Notes under the pieces: model-generated
Told to the model about the DNA's origin: nothing
Databases searched by the model: none
The model's input: the letters and a program-made list of their open reading frames with translations, nothing else
Program-made: the position numbers and the translations under genes
NCBI GenBank assembly: GCA_041166385.1
Contig: JBEEFW010000035.1
Span: 1-64,000 of the forward strand
Length of the DNA stretch: 64,000 bases
Direction of reading: 5' to 3'
DNA from: DASUCS01 sp041166385
Lineage (GTDB): Bacteria > Actinomycetota > Acidimicrobiia > Acidimicrobiales > JACDCH01
In this document: piece after piece, positions 1 through 10,790 of the stretch
How positions within the stretch are numbered: position 1 is the first letter of the stretch
Layout: every line of letters starts with the position of its first letter

Positions 1-93
1 ACCCCTCAGGTGGAGCCGTTGCGGTGATCGGTGGAGCCGGTGGGGGCCCGGGGCAACCCGGGTCCTCGCCGCTCGACAGCAAGGGGTCGGAAA

Positions 94-525
94 ATGAAAC
101 GACGTGATCAGAAGCTCGAGCGGTTGCAGGAGCTGCCACTGTTCGCGAGTTGTGACGAGCGAGAGCTGCACGCGATCTCCAAGCTCGTCGACGAGGTCGT
201 GGTGCCGGAAGGCCGTGTGCTCATCGAGGAGGGCGCGACCGATTGTCGTGAGGCCTTCATCATCCTCGAAGGCCAGGCGTCGGTGAGTGTGCGCGGCGTG
301 CAGGTTGCCGTCGTGGGACCGGGCGGGTTCACCGGCGAGATGGGCGTGATCGACCACGAGCGCCGTTCGGCCACGGTCACCGCGTTGACCGACCTGCGGT
401 TGCTGGTCGTCGATGCTCGCGGGCTCCATGCGCTCGTCGAGAAGCACGGCGTCGGGTGGAAGCTGATGAAGGAGATGGGCCTCCGGGTCCGCGCCCTCGA
501 GTCCGAGACCGCCCCGGCCCTCTGA
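94..525 (+). CDS. Cyclic nucleotide-binding domain protein
   Basis: Encodes about 143 residues that are almost entirely one cNMP-binding (CAP-ED) fold. The phosphate-binding cassette is recognisable as GEMGVIDHERRSATV, with the usual Gly-Glu and Arg positions, which is what the family uses to bind cAMP or cGMP. There is no DNA-binding helix-turn-helix and no channel segment, so it is a stand-alone sensor module rather than a Crp-type regulator. The open frame extends upstream to base 31, but the ATG at 94 gives a protein beginning just before the domain and is preferred. It converges on egtD (12 bp gap). A class III nucleotide cyclase lies at 23722, though no direct link is shown. Confidence 0.8.
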   Translation: MKRRDQKLERLQELPLFASCDERELHAISKLVDEVVVPEGRVLIEEGATDCREAFIILEGQASVSVRGVQVAVVGPGGFTGEMGVIDHERRSATVTALTDLRLLVVDARGLHALVEKHGVGWKLMKEMGLRVRALESETAPAL

Positions 526-536
526 GCGCGATCCGG

Positions 537-1508
537 CTACATCCGGACCGACAGCGAGAGTGCGAAGTCGCCGGCCTGGTCGGTCCACCAATGCACGAGC
601 CCGAAGCCGGCGGCGGCCAGCTCCGACTCGACGCGCTCGCGCCGGAACTTCGCGCTGATCTCCGTGCGCATCTCCTCGCCGTCGGCGAACGACACGTCGA
701 GGTCGAGCGCGTCGACGCGAGCGCGCTGTGCGCCGCGTGAGCGGAGGCGCATCTCGATCCACTCCTCCTCCTCGTTCCAAAGTGCGAGGTGGTCGAACCG
801 ATCGGGTGCGAAGGTGGCGTCGAGCGACTCGTTGATCACGTGGAGCACGTTGCGGTTGAACTCGGCGGTCACGCCCGCGGCGTCGTCGTAGGCCGCGACG
901 AGCCGGCTGCGGTCCTTCACGAGGTCGGTGCCGAGCAGGAGGTGCTCGCCGGGCGCGAGCACGCCGCCGAGCTCGTTGAGGAACTTGGCCCGATCATCCG
1001 GCGCAAAGTTCCCGATCGTCCCGCCGAGGAACGCCACCAGCCGGCGGCCGCCGTCGTGCGGCAAGAGCGAGAGGTGGCGTTCGAAGTCGCCGACGACGGC
1101 GTGCACCTTCACGCCCGGATATGCCATCGAGATCGACTCGCCGGCCCAGCGCAGCGTGGCTTCGCTGCAGTCGAACGGCACGAACCGGCGCAGCCTTCCT
1201 GCCTCGCGCAGCGCGTCCAGCAGCAGGCGTGTCTTCGTCGACGTTCCCGATCCGAGCTCCACGAGCGTGTCGGCCCCGCAGGCCCTCGCGATCTCCGCCG
1301 ATCGGACGTCGAGGATCTCGCGCTCGCGACGCGTCGGGTAGTACTCCGGTAGCCGCGTGATGTCGTCGAACAGCTGCGAGCCGCGTTCGTCGTAGAACCA
1401 CTTCGGCGGCAGCTCCTTCGGCGTCGACGTGAGGCCGCGGTACACGTCGTCGCGCAACGCGCGTTCCACGTCGTGGCGAACAAGATGAATGTCGAGCGTG
1501 AGGCTCAC
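537..1508 (-). CDS. egtD: L-histidine N(alpha)-methyltransferase EgtD
   Basis: A 323-residue SAM-dependent methyltransferase matching EgtD, which trimethylates histidine to hercynine, the first step of ergothioneine synthesis. Visible family features are the N-terminal KWFYDERGSQLFDDI and PEYYPTRREREIL segments, the SAM site VELGSGTSTKTRLLLDAL, and the GGTIGNF and EEEEWIEMRL segments near the C-terminus. The length matches the family. The GTG start at 1508 overlaps the egtC stop by four bases (GTGA), so it is the last gene of a coupled egtA-B-C-D operon. The same frame stays open far upstream, but that part is antisense to egtC. Confidence 0.95.
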   Translation of the reverse strand: MSLTLDIHLVRHDVERALRDDVYRGLTSTPKELPPKWFYDERGSQLFDDITRLPEYYPTRREREILDVRSAEIARACGADTLVELGSGTSTKTRLLLDALREAGRLRRFVPFDCSEATLRWAGESISMAYPGVKVHAVVGDFERHLSLLPHDGGRRLVAFLGGTIGNFAPDDRAKFLNELGGVLAPGEHLLLGTDLVKDRSRLVAAYDDAAGVTAEFNRNVLHVINESLDATFAPDRFDHLALWNEEEEWIEMRLRSRGAQRARVDALDLDVSFADGEEMRTEISAKFRRERVESELAAAGFGLVHWWTDQAGDFALSLSVRM

Positions 1509-2257
1509 GTGATCGCTCCTACGGTGAGGTCGGTTGGGGTGGCGACGACGAGGGAGTCGTCGGGGACCTGCTGCCAGGCCCGGTCGTCGTCGAAGGGTTC
1601 GGATGCGACGATGATCGCGTCGTCGCCGCGCCGCGTGAACAAGGTGTCGCCGCAGGCCGTGGCGACGGCCGTGGTGCCGTCGGTCAGCATGAGATTGAGA
1701 CGCGAGCCGGGCGCCACGGCTTGCGCCATCCGCAGCACGTCGACGATCGCGTCCGCCGGCGATCGTCCGTCCGAAATCGCATCGAGGACCAGACCGAACA
1801 GCACCTCGCTGTCGGTCGCGCCCTCGATCGCCGCCAACGAGGCGTCTGACAGCCGACGCCGGAGGACGACACCCGCGCCCGTCGGCCCGTGCCAGTCGAG
1901 GATGCGGCCGTTGTGGGCGAACAACCACTGATCCCGCGTGTACGGCGCGGTGCAGGCCTCGTTGATCGGCAAGCCCGGGCTGGCGTTGCGGATGGAAGCA
2001 AGGAACGCGCCGCTGCGAATTGCGCCGGCGATGTTGGCGAACGTCTGGTCGTTCCACATCGGCACCGGCTTGCGGTAGCGCGCGGGGAGCGAGCGCACGT
2101 CAGTGGCGTACCAACCGACGCCGAACCCGTCGGCGTTGATGCGACCGTGCACCTGATGGCGTGGTTCGTACGACTGGCGCAGCAGCGAATACTCGGGCTC
2201 GAGCAACACACCGCTGAGCGTCACCGGTTCACCCAGATACGCGATGAGGCGGCACAT
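1505..2257 (-). CDS. egtC: Gamma-glutamyl-hercynylcysteine sulfoxide hydrolase EgtC
   Basis: A 250-residue class II glutamine amidotransferase-type hydrolase. Family members use the N-terminal cysteine as nucleophile; here the protein starts M-C-R-L-I-A-Y, leaving Cys2 exposed after Met removal. Further family blocks include NADGFGVGWY, SIRNASPG and LFAHNGRI. EgtC removes the glutamate from gamma-glutamyl-hercynylcysteine sulfoxide. Its ATG overlaps the egtB stop by one base and its own stop overlaps the egtD GTG, consistent with translational coupling. Confidence 0.93.
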   Translation of the reverse strand: MCRLIAYLGEPVTLSGVLLEPEYSLLRQSYEPRHQVHGRINADGFGVGWYATDVRSLPARYRKPVPMWNDQTFANIAGAIRSGAFLASIRNASPGLPINEACTAPYTRDQWLFAHNGRILDWHGPTGAGVVLRRRLSDASLAAIEGATDSEVLFGLVLDAISDGRSPADAIVDVLRMAQAVAPGSRLNLMLTDGTTAVATACGDTLFTRRGDDAIIVASEPFDDDRAWQQVPDDSLVVATPTDLTVGAIT

Positions 2258-3375
2258 CACTCGTCCTTGGCACAGCGGAAGCCAGCGAAGATCTGGCGGC
2301 GAATCGGGTGGTCCCAGTTCCGGAACGTCGGGCGGATCGCCGGCGGGTGCGTGGCCCACGAGCCGCCGCGCAACACCTTGTAGCGCGCCCCGAAGAACAC
2401 CTCCGAGTACTCGCGATACGGGAAGGACTCGAATCCGGGCCACCCGGCGAACGACGAGCTCGTCCATTCCCACACTTCGCCGGTGTTGCGCGGCGCGGCC
2501 TTCTCCCACTCGGCTTCGGTCGGCAGGCGCTTGCCCGCCCACCGAGCGAACGCGTCGGCCTCGAACCAACAGACGTGTTGCACCGGCTCGTCGGCGTCGA
2601 GTTCGACGCGCGCGCCAAACCGCAGCACCGAACCGTCGTCGTGCCAGAACATCGGCGCGGTCGCCCCGTCGGAGCTTTTGCGCCAGGCCCACCCGTCGGG
2701 GTGCCACAGCCGTTCGTCGTCGTAGCCACCGGCGTCGATGAACGCCCGGTAGGCGCCGACGGTGACGGGCGTCGTGTCGATCCAGAACCCCGGCACGTCG
2801 ACCCCGTGCGCCGGCCGCTCGTTGTCGTACGCCCACGGCTCCGTGCTGGTGCCCATCAGGAACGTCCCGCCGTCGACGAGCTCCATGTCACTGGACCCCG
2901 CCCTCTGTGGACCGCGGCCGGCGTCACACGACGCGCCGGAGAGCTGGATCGTGGCCAGCATCGTCTCGTCGTGCTGATGCTCGTGCTGGATCACCATCCC
3001 GTACACGAACGCGCCCTCGAGCAATCGAGGATCGCTCGGCCGCACTGCCTCTCGGTCAAGGAGGGACAGCACCCGCTCGCGCACCGCGTCGCCGTACGCC
3101 CGAGCTTGCGTGGGGGACAGCAGCGGCAGTGCCGGCCGATCGGCGCGTGGATGCCGGAACGCGTCGTACAGATCGTCGAGCTGCGGGCCGACGCCCTCAT
3201 CGCCGAGCGCCCGTACCAGCCACTGGTCCTCGTAGTTGACGATGTGCGCGAGGTCCCACGCGAGCGGCGACATGAGCGGCGAGTGCTGCGCCGTGAGGAA
3301 GTCGTCGTGGAACGGCGCGAGCAGATCCAGTGTGCGCTGCCGGGCCGCGGCGAGGTGGTCGACGATCACCGACAC
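2257..3375 (-). CDS. egtB: Ergothioneine sulfoxide synthase EgtB
   Basis: A 372-residue non-haem iron enzyme that joins hercynine with gamma-glutamylcysteine (or cysteine) and inserts the sulfoxide. The N-terminal DinB-like half carries the presumptive iron ligands His44 and the HEHQHDE motif (His131, His135). The C-terminal half is a formylglycine-generating-enzyme-like fold with family blocks such as FLMGTS, RLPTEAEWEKAA, VWEWTSSSF and VLRGGSWAT. The GTG at 3375 has a GGAG five bases upstream; a second in-frame GTG at 3369 would form the GTGA overlap used elsewhere in this operon, so the start is uncertain by two codons. It is somewhat shorter than mycobacterial EgtB. Confidence 0.93.
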   Translation of the reverse strand: MSVIVDHLAAARQRTLDLLAPFHDDFLTAQHSPLMSPLAWDLAHIVNYEDQWLVRALGDEGVGPQLDDLYDAFRHPRADRPALPLLSPTQARAYGDAVRERVLSLLDREAVRPSDPRLLEGAFVYGMVIQHEHQHDETMLATIQLSGASCDAGRGPQRAGSSDMELVDGGTFLMGTSTEPWAYDNERPAHGVDVPGFWIDTTPVTVGAYRAFIDAGGYDDERLWHPDGWAWRKSSDGATAPMFWHDDGSVLRFGARVELDADEPVQHVCWFEADAFARWAGKRLPTEAEWEKAAPRNTGEVWEWTSSSFAGWPGFESFPYREYSEVFFGARYKVLRGGSWATHPPAIRPTFRNWDHPIRRQIFAGFRCAKDE

Positions 3376-4325
3376 GCGAGCTCCAATGCAGCGCGTCGTT
3401 CGGGACCGTCCAGCACCATCGCCACCGCCCGTTCGGCGGCGATCGGCCACTGGTCGTCGTCGAGCGCATCGATCGTGCGCAGCTCGAGCCAGCCGCGCGG
3501 ACGGACTGGAGGGAACAGCGTGGTGAGGTGCTCGGTGAGATCCGCCTCGGTCGGCCATCCCAGAGGATGTCCGTGCTCGATCCAGCCGGCGAACGTGGTG
3601 CCGTCCAACACGGGAAGGCAGTCGTCGGCCGATTGCCGGATGAACATCAGGCGCGCCGCGAGCGCATATGCCCCCCAGGCGTCGCCGGGGTCGTCGCCCG
3701 TGACGGGCGCAGCGCGGGTGCGATCGATGCGCATCCACAAGTCGAGCCGGCTCGGACACGGTTCGGAGAACTGCGCACCGAGGGTCGCCGCCGCGAGGTT
3801 CGCGGCTCGCCACGCGTCGCGCGTGTCGCCGTCGAAGTCGATGTTGATCTGCATCGAGGCCGAGTTGCACATCATCGTGCGTCCTTCGGGCCCGGCGTGA
3901 TCGAAGTACGTCTCCATCGCTCGGTAGCGGGCGCTGTCGACGACGCGCTGCGGCGAGCGAAACCGGTCGAGCCCGGCGCCGACCATGTCGATGCCGATGG
4001 CGCCCAACGCACTGCGAACGATCGCGACGTCGGTGCGGGCCGCGTCGATCGCATCGCCGACCGACGAACACGGAGGTGTGCTGATCTCCACCTGGCCTCC
4101 GGGCTCGACGGTGACGCGGCCACCGCAGGGCAACGCGCCTTCGAGCGCGTCGAGCGTGGGGGAGAGGTCAGTCAGCTCGACCCGCCGCGAGCGGTCGGCG
4201 GTCGGGAACGTGAGCCATTCGAGCTCGAGACCGACGCGTGGAGCGCCGGTGGTCTGGTGAACGGCGAGATCACGGACGAGACAGAAGGCGTCGCCCGCGG
4301 TCAGACACCGCGAGGGCGACGGCAC
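3366..4325 (-). CDS. egtA: Glutamate-cysteine ligase EgtA
   Basis: A 319-residue GCS2-type ligase that makes gamma-glutamylcysteine for EgtB. Recognisable segments are GLELEWLTF and VEPGGQVEIST near the N-terminus, TMMCNSASMQINIDF in the middle, and WLELRTIDALDD near the end. It is shorter than mycobacterial EgtA, lacking the long N-terminal extension. The start is GTG with no convincing Shine-Dalgarno sequence, but a small ORF with a strong one ends only six bases upstream, so egtA may be translated by coupling. No PLP-dependent EgtE follows this operon. Confidence 0.9.
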   Translation of the reverse strand: MPSPSRCLTAGDAFCLVRDLAVHQTTGAPRVGLELEWLTFPTADRSRRVELTDLSPTLDALEGALPCGGRVTVEPGGQVEISTPPCSSVGDAIDAARTDVAIVRSALGAIGIDMVGAGLDRFRSPQRVVDSARYRAMETYFDHAGPEGRTMMCNSASMQINIDFDGDTRDAWRAANLAAATLGAQFSEPCPSRLDLWMRIDRTRAAPVTGDDPGDAWGAYALAARLMFIRQSADDCLPVLDGTTFAGWIEHGHPLGWPTEADLTEHLTTLFPPVRPRGWLELRTIDALDDDQWPIAAERAVAMVLDGPERRAALELACR

Positions 4326-4331
4326 GACGGA

Positions 4332-4418
4332 TTACCGGTATCCGAAATGTGCCGCTACCCAAGTGAGGTTGCGCACAGGTGCTGACCACAAGTAGTCGCT
4401 GCCTCCGATACGGACCAT
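4332..4418 (-). CDS. Putative 28-residue leader peptide upstream of egtA
   Basis: An ATG-initiated ORF of 28 codons whose start is preceded by the strong Shine-Dalgarno sequence AAGGGAGG (4431-4424) at five-base spacing. It ends in TAA six bases before the egtA GTG. The peptide is rich in aromatic residues (two Trp, two Tyr, one Phe) and has one His and no Cys; it begins MVRIGGSDYLW and ends AAHFGYR. It is too short for domain recognition. The start signal is among the best in the window and egtA has none, which suggests translational coupling or a regulatory leader. Whether the peptide is conserved is unknown. Confidence 0.5.
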   Translation of the reverse strand: MVRIGGSDYLWSAPVRNLTWVAAHFGYR

Positions 4419-4563
4419 CGGTGCCTCCCTTGGGCGATTTGGTGTCCGGACGTTACCCAGGTGGTTCCGGAATCCAGCGTCACCATCCGAGGAATTCAGG
4501 GCGAATTTGCTGGTGCGACAGCGGTCCCCGGCACTGTCACACCCCGGACTTACCATCGTTCCG

Positions 4564-6260
<1,697 letters not shown>

Positions 6261-6264
<4 letters not shown>

Positions 6265-7415
6265 GGTTCCTCCACACGGCCGACTGGCACGTGGGACGCA
6301 CGATCCGCGGGCAGTCGCGGGCCGACGAGCACCGCGCGGTGCTCGCCGAGCTGGCCGGCGTGGCGCGGGCCCACGAGGTCGACGCCGTCCTCGTGTGCGG
6401 CGACGTGTTCGACACCGCCGCGCCGACACCGGAGTCCGAGCAGATCGCGTACCGCGCCCTGCTCGACCTCGCCGCCACGGGCGCGCGGGTCGTCGTGCTC
6501 GCCGGTAATCACGACAGCGACCGCCGTCTCCAAGCGGTGCAACCGCTGCTCGAGCTCGGCGCGGTCATCACACGGCCGATGTTCACCGAACCCGAGGCGG
6601 CGATGGTCGAGCTGCCGAGCCGCGATGGCCGGGAGACGATGCTCGTCGCGCCGCTGCCGTTCCTCTCGCAACGTTGGATCATCAAGGCCAGCGAGCTGAT
6701 GAGCGGCGACGCCGCCACGTCGGTGCAGCTCTACGAGGAGCGCTACCGCCAGCTGTGCAAGTGGATGTGCGCTCCGTTTCGTGCAGACACCGTCAACGTG
6801 GTCGCCGCTCATGCCTTCGTGCATGGTGCCGACGCCAGCGGCTCCGAGCGTGCGGCGCACCTCTCGGCGGCCTACGGCATCCCGTCCACGGTCTTTCCCA
6901 CCAACGCGCACTACGTCGCACTCGGGCATCTCCACCGCCCGCAAGAGATCCCGGGCCCCTGCCCCATCCGGTACTGCGGATCCCCGATGGCGCTCGACTT
7001 CGGTGAGGCCGGTCAGCAGAAGGTAGCGCTGGTGGTCGACGCGTCACCGGGAACGCCGGCGCGCGTCACCGAAGTGCCGCTCACGTCGGGCCGCCGGTTG
7101 CGGGTGGTGAAAGGCACGCTCCCGGAGTTGCAGTCGCTGGCCACCGCGATCGAGGCGAGCGACGACGACTACCTGCGAGTCCACGTGCGCGAACGCCTGC
7201 GGCTCGGGTTGGCCGACGAGGTCCGCGAGCTCTTCCCCAATGTGGTCGATGTCGTGTTGGAGGCGCCCGCCGGGCGCGGCGAGAAGCCGGCGCCCGATCC
7301 CCGGGCCGAGCGGAGCGCGCACGACTTGTTCGCCGCGTACCTGCACGACGCTGACATCGACGATCCGAAGCTCGTCGCGCTGTTCGACACGCTGTACGAA
7401 GAGGCGACGGCATGA
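6261..7415 (+). CDS. sbcD: Exonuclease subunit SbcD (Mre11 family)
   Basis: A 384-residue calcineurin-like nuclease. The metal-ligand motifs appear in order: HTADWHVGR near the N-terminus, CGDVFDTA, GNHDSDRR, AAHAFVHG and ALGHLHRPQ. SbcD pairs with SbcC to process double-strand ends and hairpins. The GTG start at 6261 shares GTGA with the HerA-like gene, and its stop overlaps the sbcC ATG (ATGA), so the products should be made in balanced amounts. Confidence 0.95.
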
Positions 7416-9808
7416 GGCCGGTTCGGCTCGAGCTCGAAGGGTTCACGGCCTTCCGCACGACCACGGTCGTCGACTTCGAGGGCGCTGACCTCTTTGCATT
7501 GACGGGCGCGACCGGTAGCGGCAAGACGTCGATCCTCGACGGCATGGTGTTCGCGCTCTACGGCAACGTGCCTCGCCTCGCCGATCAACGCTCCGTCATG
7601 CCGGTGATCGCGCAGGGAATGGCCGAGGCGCGCGTCCGGCTCGACTTCACGATCGGCGCCGACGCGTATACGGCCACGCGCATTGTCCGCCGCACCAAGG
7701 GCGGCGGCGGCAGCACGGCCGAAGCGCGCCTCGAATCCGGCGGCGAGGTGCTCGCAGGCACCGCCGACGAAGTCACCGCCGCGGTCACCGAGCGCCTCGG
7801 ATTGAGTTACGAGCACTTCACCAAGTGCGTCGTGCTCCCACAGGGGGAGTTCGCCCGGTTCCTGCACGACAAGCCCGCGGCCCGCCAAGACCTCCTGATC
7901 TCGCTGCTCGACCTCGGCGTGTACTCCGACATGGCCGATCTCGCGGGCAAGCGAGCCACGAAGGCCAAGGCCGACGTGAGCGTTCTCGAAGGCCGGTTGC
8001 GCGACGCCGCCCACGCCACTCCTGATGCCGTCGCTGATGCCGTCGCGCGCGTCGATCGACTCACCGCGCTCGTCGCCGAGCTCGACTCGGCGGCACCGGA
8101 ACTCGCCGCGCTCGCCGCCGACGTCGATGCCATCGCGGCGTCGGCGACGCAGCTCGCCGAGGAAGCCGCGTTGCTCGGAAGCATCGCGATCCCCGCCGGT
8201 CTGTCGGCGGTGCACGACCGTTTGTCCGCAGCCGTCGAGATGCTCGACAAGGTGACGGCCGAGGTCACCGCCGCCGAGGAAGCGGTGACCAGAGCCGAAG
8301 CGCAGGTCGTCGCCGTCGGCGACCGGGCCGAGCTCGTGCGCATCCTCGACGCGCACGACCGCGCCGCGGCGCTCGACGAGCGGCGGGTCAAAGGCTTGGT
8401 CGTCGTGACCGAGCGAAGCGCCGACGTGGTCGCCGCCGCCGAGGCCATGGTGGCCGCCGCCGCGCTGGCCGAAGCCGCACGAGCCGCCGAGGTCGCGATG
8501 GCCGCCGCCCACCGGGCGCACGCCGTGCGGGCCGACCTCATTGCCGGAGAAGAGTGCCCGGTCTGCCTGCAGACGGTGGCAACCGTTCCGGTCATCAAGG
8601 CACCAGCGGCACTGAGCAAGTCGAAGACCGCCTGTGAGAAGGCCGATCGGGAGGTGCGGTTGGCCACCGACGCGCACACCGCCGCGGAGAAGGCGTTGGC
8701 GGTCGCCGCGGCGGCGATCGAGTCCCTCGACGCCGACCTCGCGGAGTTGCGGGGCGTGCTGGCCGAAAGCCCCGGGCGCCCCGACGTGCAGCGTCTGCTC
8801 GACGAGCATGCCAAGGCGGCCGCCGACGTCGAGACGAGCCGCGCCGCGTTGAAGGCCGCTCGCACACGGCACAGCTCGGCGCTCGAGGCGCGCACGATCG
8901 CCGCGGGCGAGGAACAGTCGGCGCGCGACGCGTACGACGACGCGCGCGATGCAGTGGCGGCGCTCAAACCGCCGGCCCGCACGCGAGGATCGGTCGCGCT
9001 GCTCGATGAGTGGTCGACGCTCGTGGCGTGGGCCGAGAATGAAGCCGGCACCCGACGAGCGGGAGCGGGCGAGCTCGACGACAAGCGCTCAGCGATCGCC
9101 AAGCAGCTCGACGATCGCATCGCTGATCTCGCGGAGCGCTGCGCCAACGCCGATCTCGTCGTTGCCCGGGGCAGCGAGCCCGTGGCCGCCGCTCGTGAGG
9201 CACTGGGGGGCGCCCGCGCCGATCACGAGACCCTGGTGGTGCGCGCCGCGGAGGCAGAAGGCATGCGGGCCGAGCTCGTCGCCGTCGAGGTCGAGCGCGA
9301 GCTGTCCCATGGATTGGCCTTGCACCTCAACGCCACCCATTTCGAGAAATGGCTGCTCGACGAAGCCCTCACCGCACTGGCCGACGGCGCCACCGACCTG
9401 TTGCGGACCCTCTCGGGCGATCAGTACTCGTTGCGCGTCGATCCGAAGAACGGGAGCTTCGTCGTCGTCGACCACCGCAACGCCGACGAGATCCGCAGTG
9501 CCCGCACGCTGTCGGGTGGCGAGACGTTCCTCGCCTCGCTGGCGCTGGCGCTCGCGCTGGCCGATCGCATCGCAACGCTCGCGGCGCGCGGCGCCGCGCG
9601 TCTCGAGTCGATCTTCCTCGACGAGGGTTTCGGCACGCTCGACCCAGACACGCTCGACGTGGTGGCGTCGGCGATCGAGGAGCTCGGGGCCAGCGGCCGA
9701 TTGGTGGGCGTTGCCAGCCACGCCGCGGAACTGGCGGAACGGCTGCCGGTGCGCTTCGAAGTCCGCCGGTCAGGCAACGCGTCGACGGTCGAACGGATCG
9801 ATCGCTGA
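7412..9808 (+). CDS. sbcC: Exonuclease subunit SbcC (Rad50 family)
   Basis: A 798-residue SMC-like ATPase. It has Walker A GATGSGKTS at residues 32-40, a long Ala/Glu-rich coiled coil interrupted by a zinc-hook CPVC at 382-385, the signature LSGGET starting at residue 700, and Walker B IFLDEGFGTLD. The coiled-coil arms are short compared with E. coli SbcC, as is common for actinobacterial and archaeal Rad50-like proteins. The ATG overlaps the sbcD stop and the TGA shares one base with the start of the NurA-like gene. Confidence 0.95.
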   Translation: MRPVRLELEGFTAFRTTTVVDFEGADLFALTGATGSGKTSILDGMVFALYGNVPRLADQRSVMPVIAQGMAEARVRLDFTIGADAYTATRIVRRTKGGGGSTAEARLESGGEVLAGTADEVTAAVTERLGLSYEHFTKCVVLPQGEFARFLHDKPAARQDLLISLLDLGVYSDMADLAGKRATKAKADVSVLEGRLRDAAHATPDAVADAVARVDRLTALVAELDSAAPELAALAADVDAIAASATQLAEEAALLGSIAIPAGLSAVHDRLSAAVEMLDKVTAEVTAAEEAVTRAEAQVVAVGDRAELVRILDAHDRAAALDERRVKGLVVVTERSADVVAAAEAMVAAAALAEAARAAEVAMAAAHRAHAVRADLIAGEECPVCLQTVATVPVIKAPAALSKSKTACEKADREVRLATDAHTAAEKALAVAAAAIESLDADLAELRGVLAESPGRPDVQRLLDEHAKAAADVETSRAALKAARTRHSSALEARTIAAGEEQSARDAYDDARDAVAALKPPARTRGSVALLDEWSTLVAWAENEAGTRRAGAGELDDKRSAIAKQLDDRIADLAERCANADLVVARGSEPVAAAREALGGARADHETLVVRAAEAEGMRAELVAVEVERELSHGLALHLNATHFEKWLLDEALTALADGATDLLRTLSGDQYSLRVDPKNGSFVVVDHRNADEIRSARTLSGGETFLASLALALALADRIATLAARGAARLESIFLDEGFGTLDPDTLDVVASAIEELGASGRLVGVASHAAELAERLPVRFEVRRSGNASTVERIDR

Positions 9809-10728
9809 TGCGCGTCGCCATCGACAGCTGGGATCCGGGCTACGGCACCGGCGCGTCAGATGCACGCGAGTTGGTGCCGAGCGAAGTGCCGACCGATCCC
9901 AGCGCCGAGGTGGCGATCGATCGCTGGGCGCCGATCCGCGTCGACGGCAGTACGCCGTGGAAAACGGTGGTCTTCGTGGACGGGGTGCAGCGCATCGACG
10001 CGCGCGCGTGGGTCACCGACGACAACGGCGTCACGCGCCAAGGGCTGTGCGTGAGCGTGGCCGCCGGCGCGGTGCACTGCGACGGCGTGGCCGAGATCCT
10101 CGAGGTCGTGGTCGACCGCGCCCTCGTGTCACCGGTCGAGGGCGCAGATCACCTCGTGACCCGTCACGGCGTCTGGCGCCACGTTCCGGTGGCCGACGAC
10201 GACCTTGCCGTGCTCGACCAGGCGATCGGGCGGTTGCGCGGATCGCTGGAGGCTGCGCTCGCCCAGCGGGTCGCGGTCGAGGGCGATCAGATCGTCGTCG
10301 ACGGTCCACTGAGTCAGCACCGCCATCTTGCAGGCGCGCTCGGCTATGTGAAGACGTTGCAGCGCGGCTACGGCCCTGCAGACGTGTTGCGGGTGGCCGC
10401 AGAGCTGCAACCGGGTGAGCGCACACCCCTGCTCGTGATCGGCGAGGGGGTGGCGCGGTGGTCGTGGTACGTGCGGCTACCGGGCGCGATCGCCCATCCG
10501 CTGGCCGGCATCGTGCGCTGCGAGGCCGCCGGCGACCTGTCGCTCGCGGCGGCCGTGGCGCTCGCCGACTGTTCCGCCCGGTCGCTCCCGCGGTTCGCGT
10601 CTGCCGCGCACAAGGACGCACGCGCGCCGCAGAACCTGTATCCGATCGCTGGCCTCGAGCGCTCGCTGCGCGCGCGCCTCGGCGATCAAGGACTCCTCCT
10701 GCGCGGCCTGCGCTCCGCCGCCGCCTGA
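9808..10728 (+). CDS. NurA-like nuclease domain protein
   Basis: A 306-residue protein with the pattern of the NurA 5'-3' nuclease fold: an acidic residue after a hydrophobic strand (VVFVDGVQ, Asp58), a second in IVVDGPL (Asp165), the following GALGYVKT (Lys182), and a C-terminal block reading APQNLYPIAGLE, where NurA proteins carry a conserved segment before the last helix. NurA degrades DNA together with the HerA translocase. The ATG overlaps the sbcC TGA by one base, making this the last gene of the HerA-SbcD-SbcC operon. The assignment rests on motif order plus context; overall similarity to archaeal NurA is not measured here. Confidence 0.7.
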   Translation: MRVAIDSWDPGYGTGASDARELVPSEVPTDPSAEVAIDRWAPIRVDGSTPWKTVVFVDGVQRIDARAWVTDDNGVTRQGLCVSVAAGAVHCDGVAEILEVVVDRALVSPVEGADHLVTRHGVWRHVPVADDDLAVLDQAIGRLRGSLEAALAQRVAVEGDQIVVDGPLSQHRHLAGALGYVKTLQRGYGPADVLRVAAELQPGERTPLLVIGEGVARWSWYVRLPGAIAHPLAGIVRCEAAGDLSLAAAVALADCSARSLPRFASAAHKDARAPQNLYPIAGLERSLRARLGDQGLLLRGLRSAAA

Positions 10729-10739
10729 TCCCTGCGTTC

Positions 10740-10780
10740 TCGAGGCAATAGGCGGCGGTAACCGACGCTCATTGCCTCGA
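10740..10780. terminator. Hairpin between convergent genes
   Basis: A perfect 10-bp inverted repeat (TCGAGGCAAT at 10740-10749 and ATTGCCTCGA at 10771-10780) with a 21-base loop lies in the gap between the converging NurA-like and ICL-family genes. There is no clear T-run on either side, so its terminator role is inferred from position. Confidence 0.5.
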
Positions 10781-10790
10781 GTTCGCGTGG

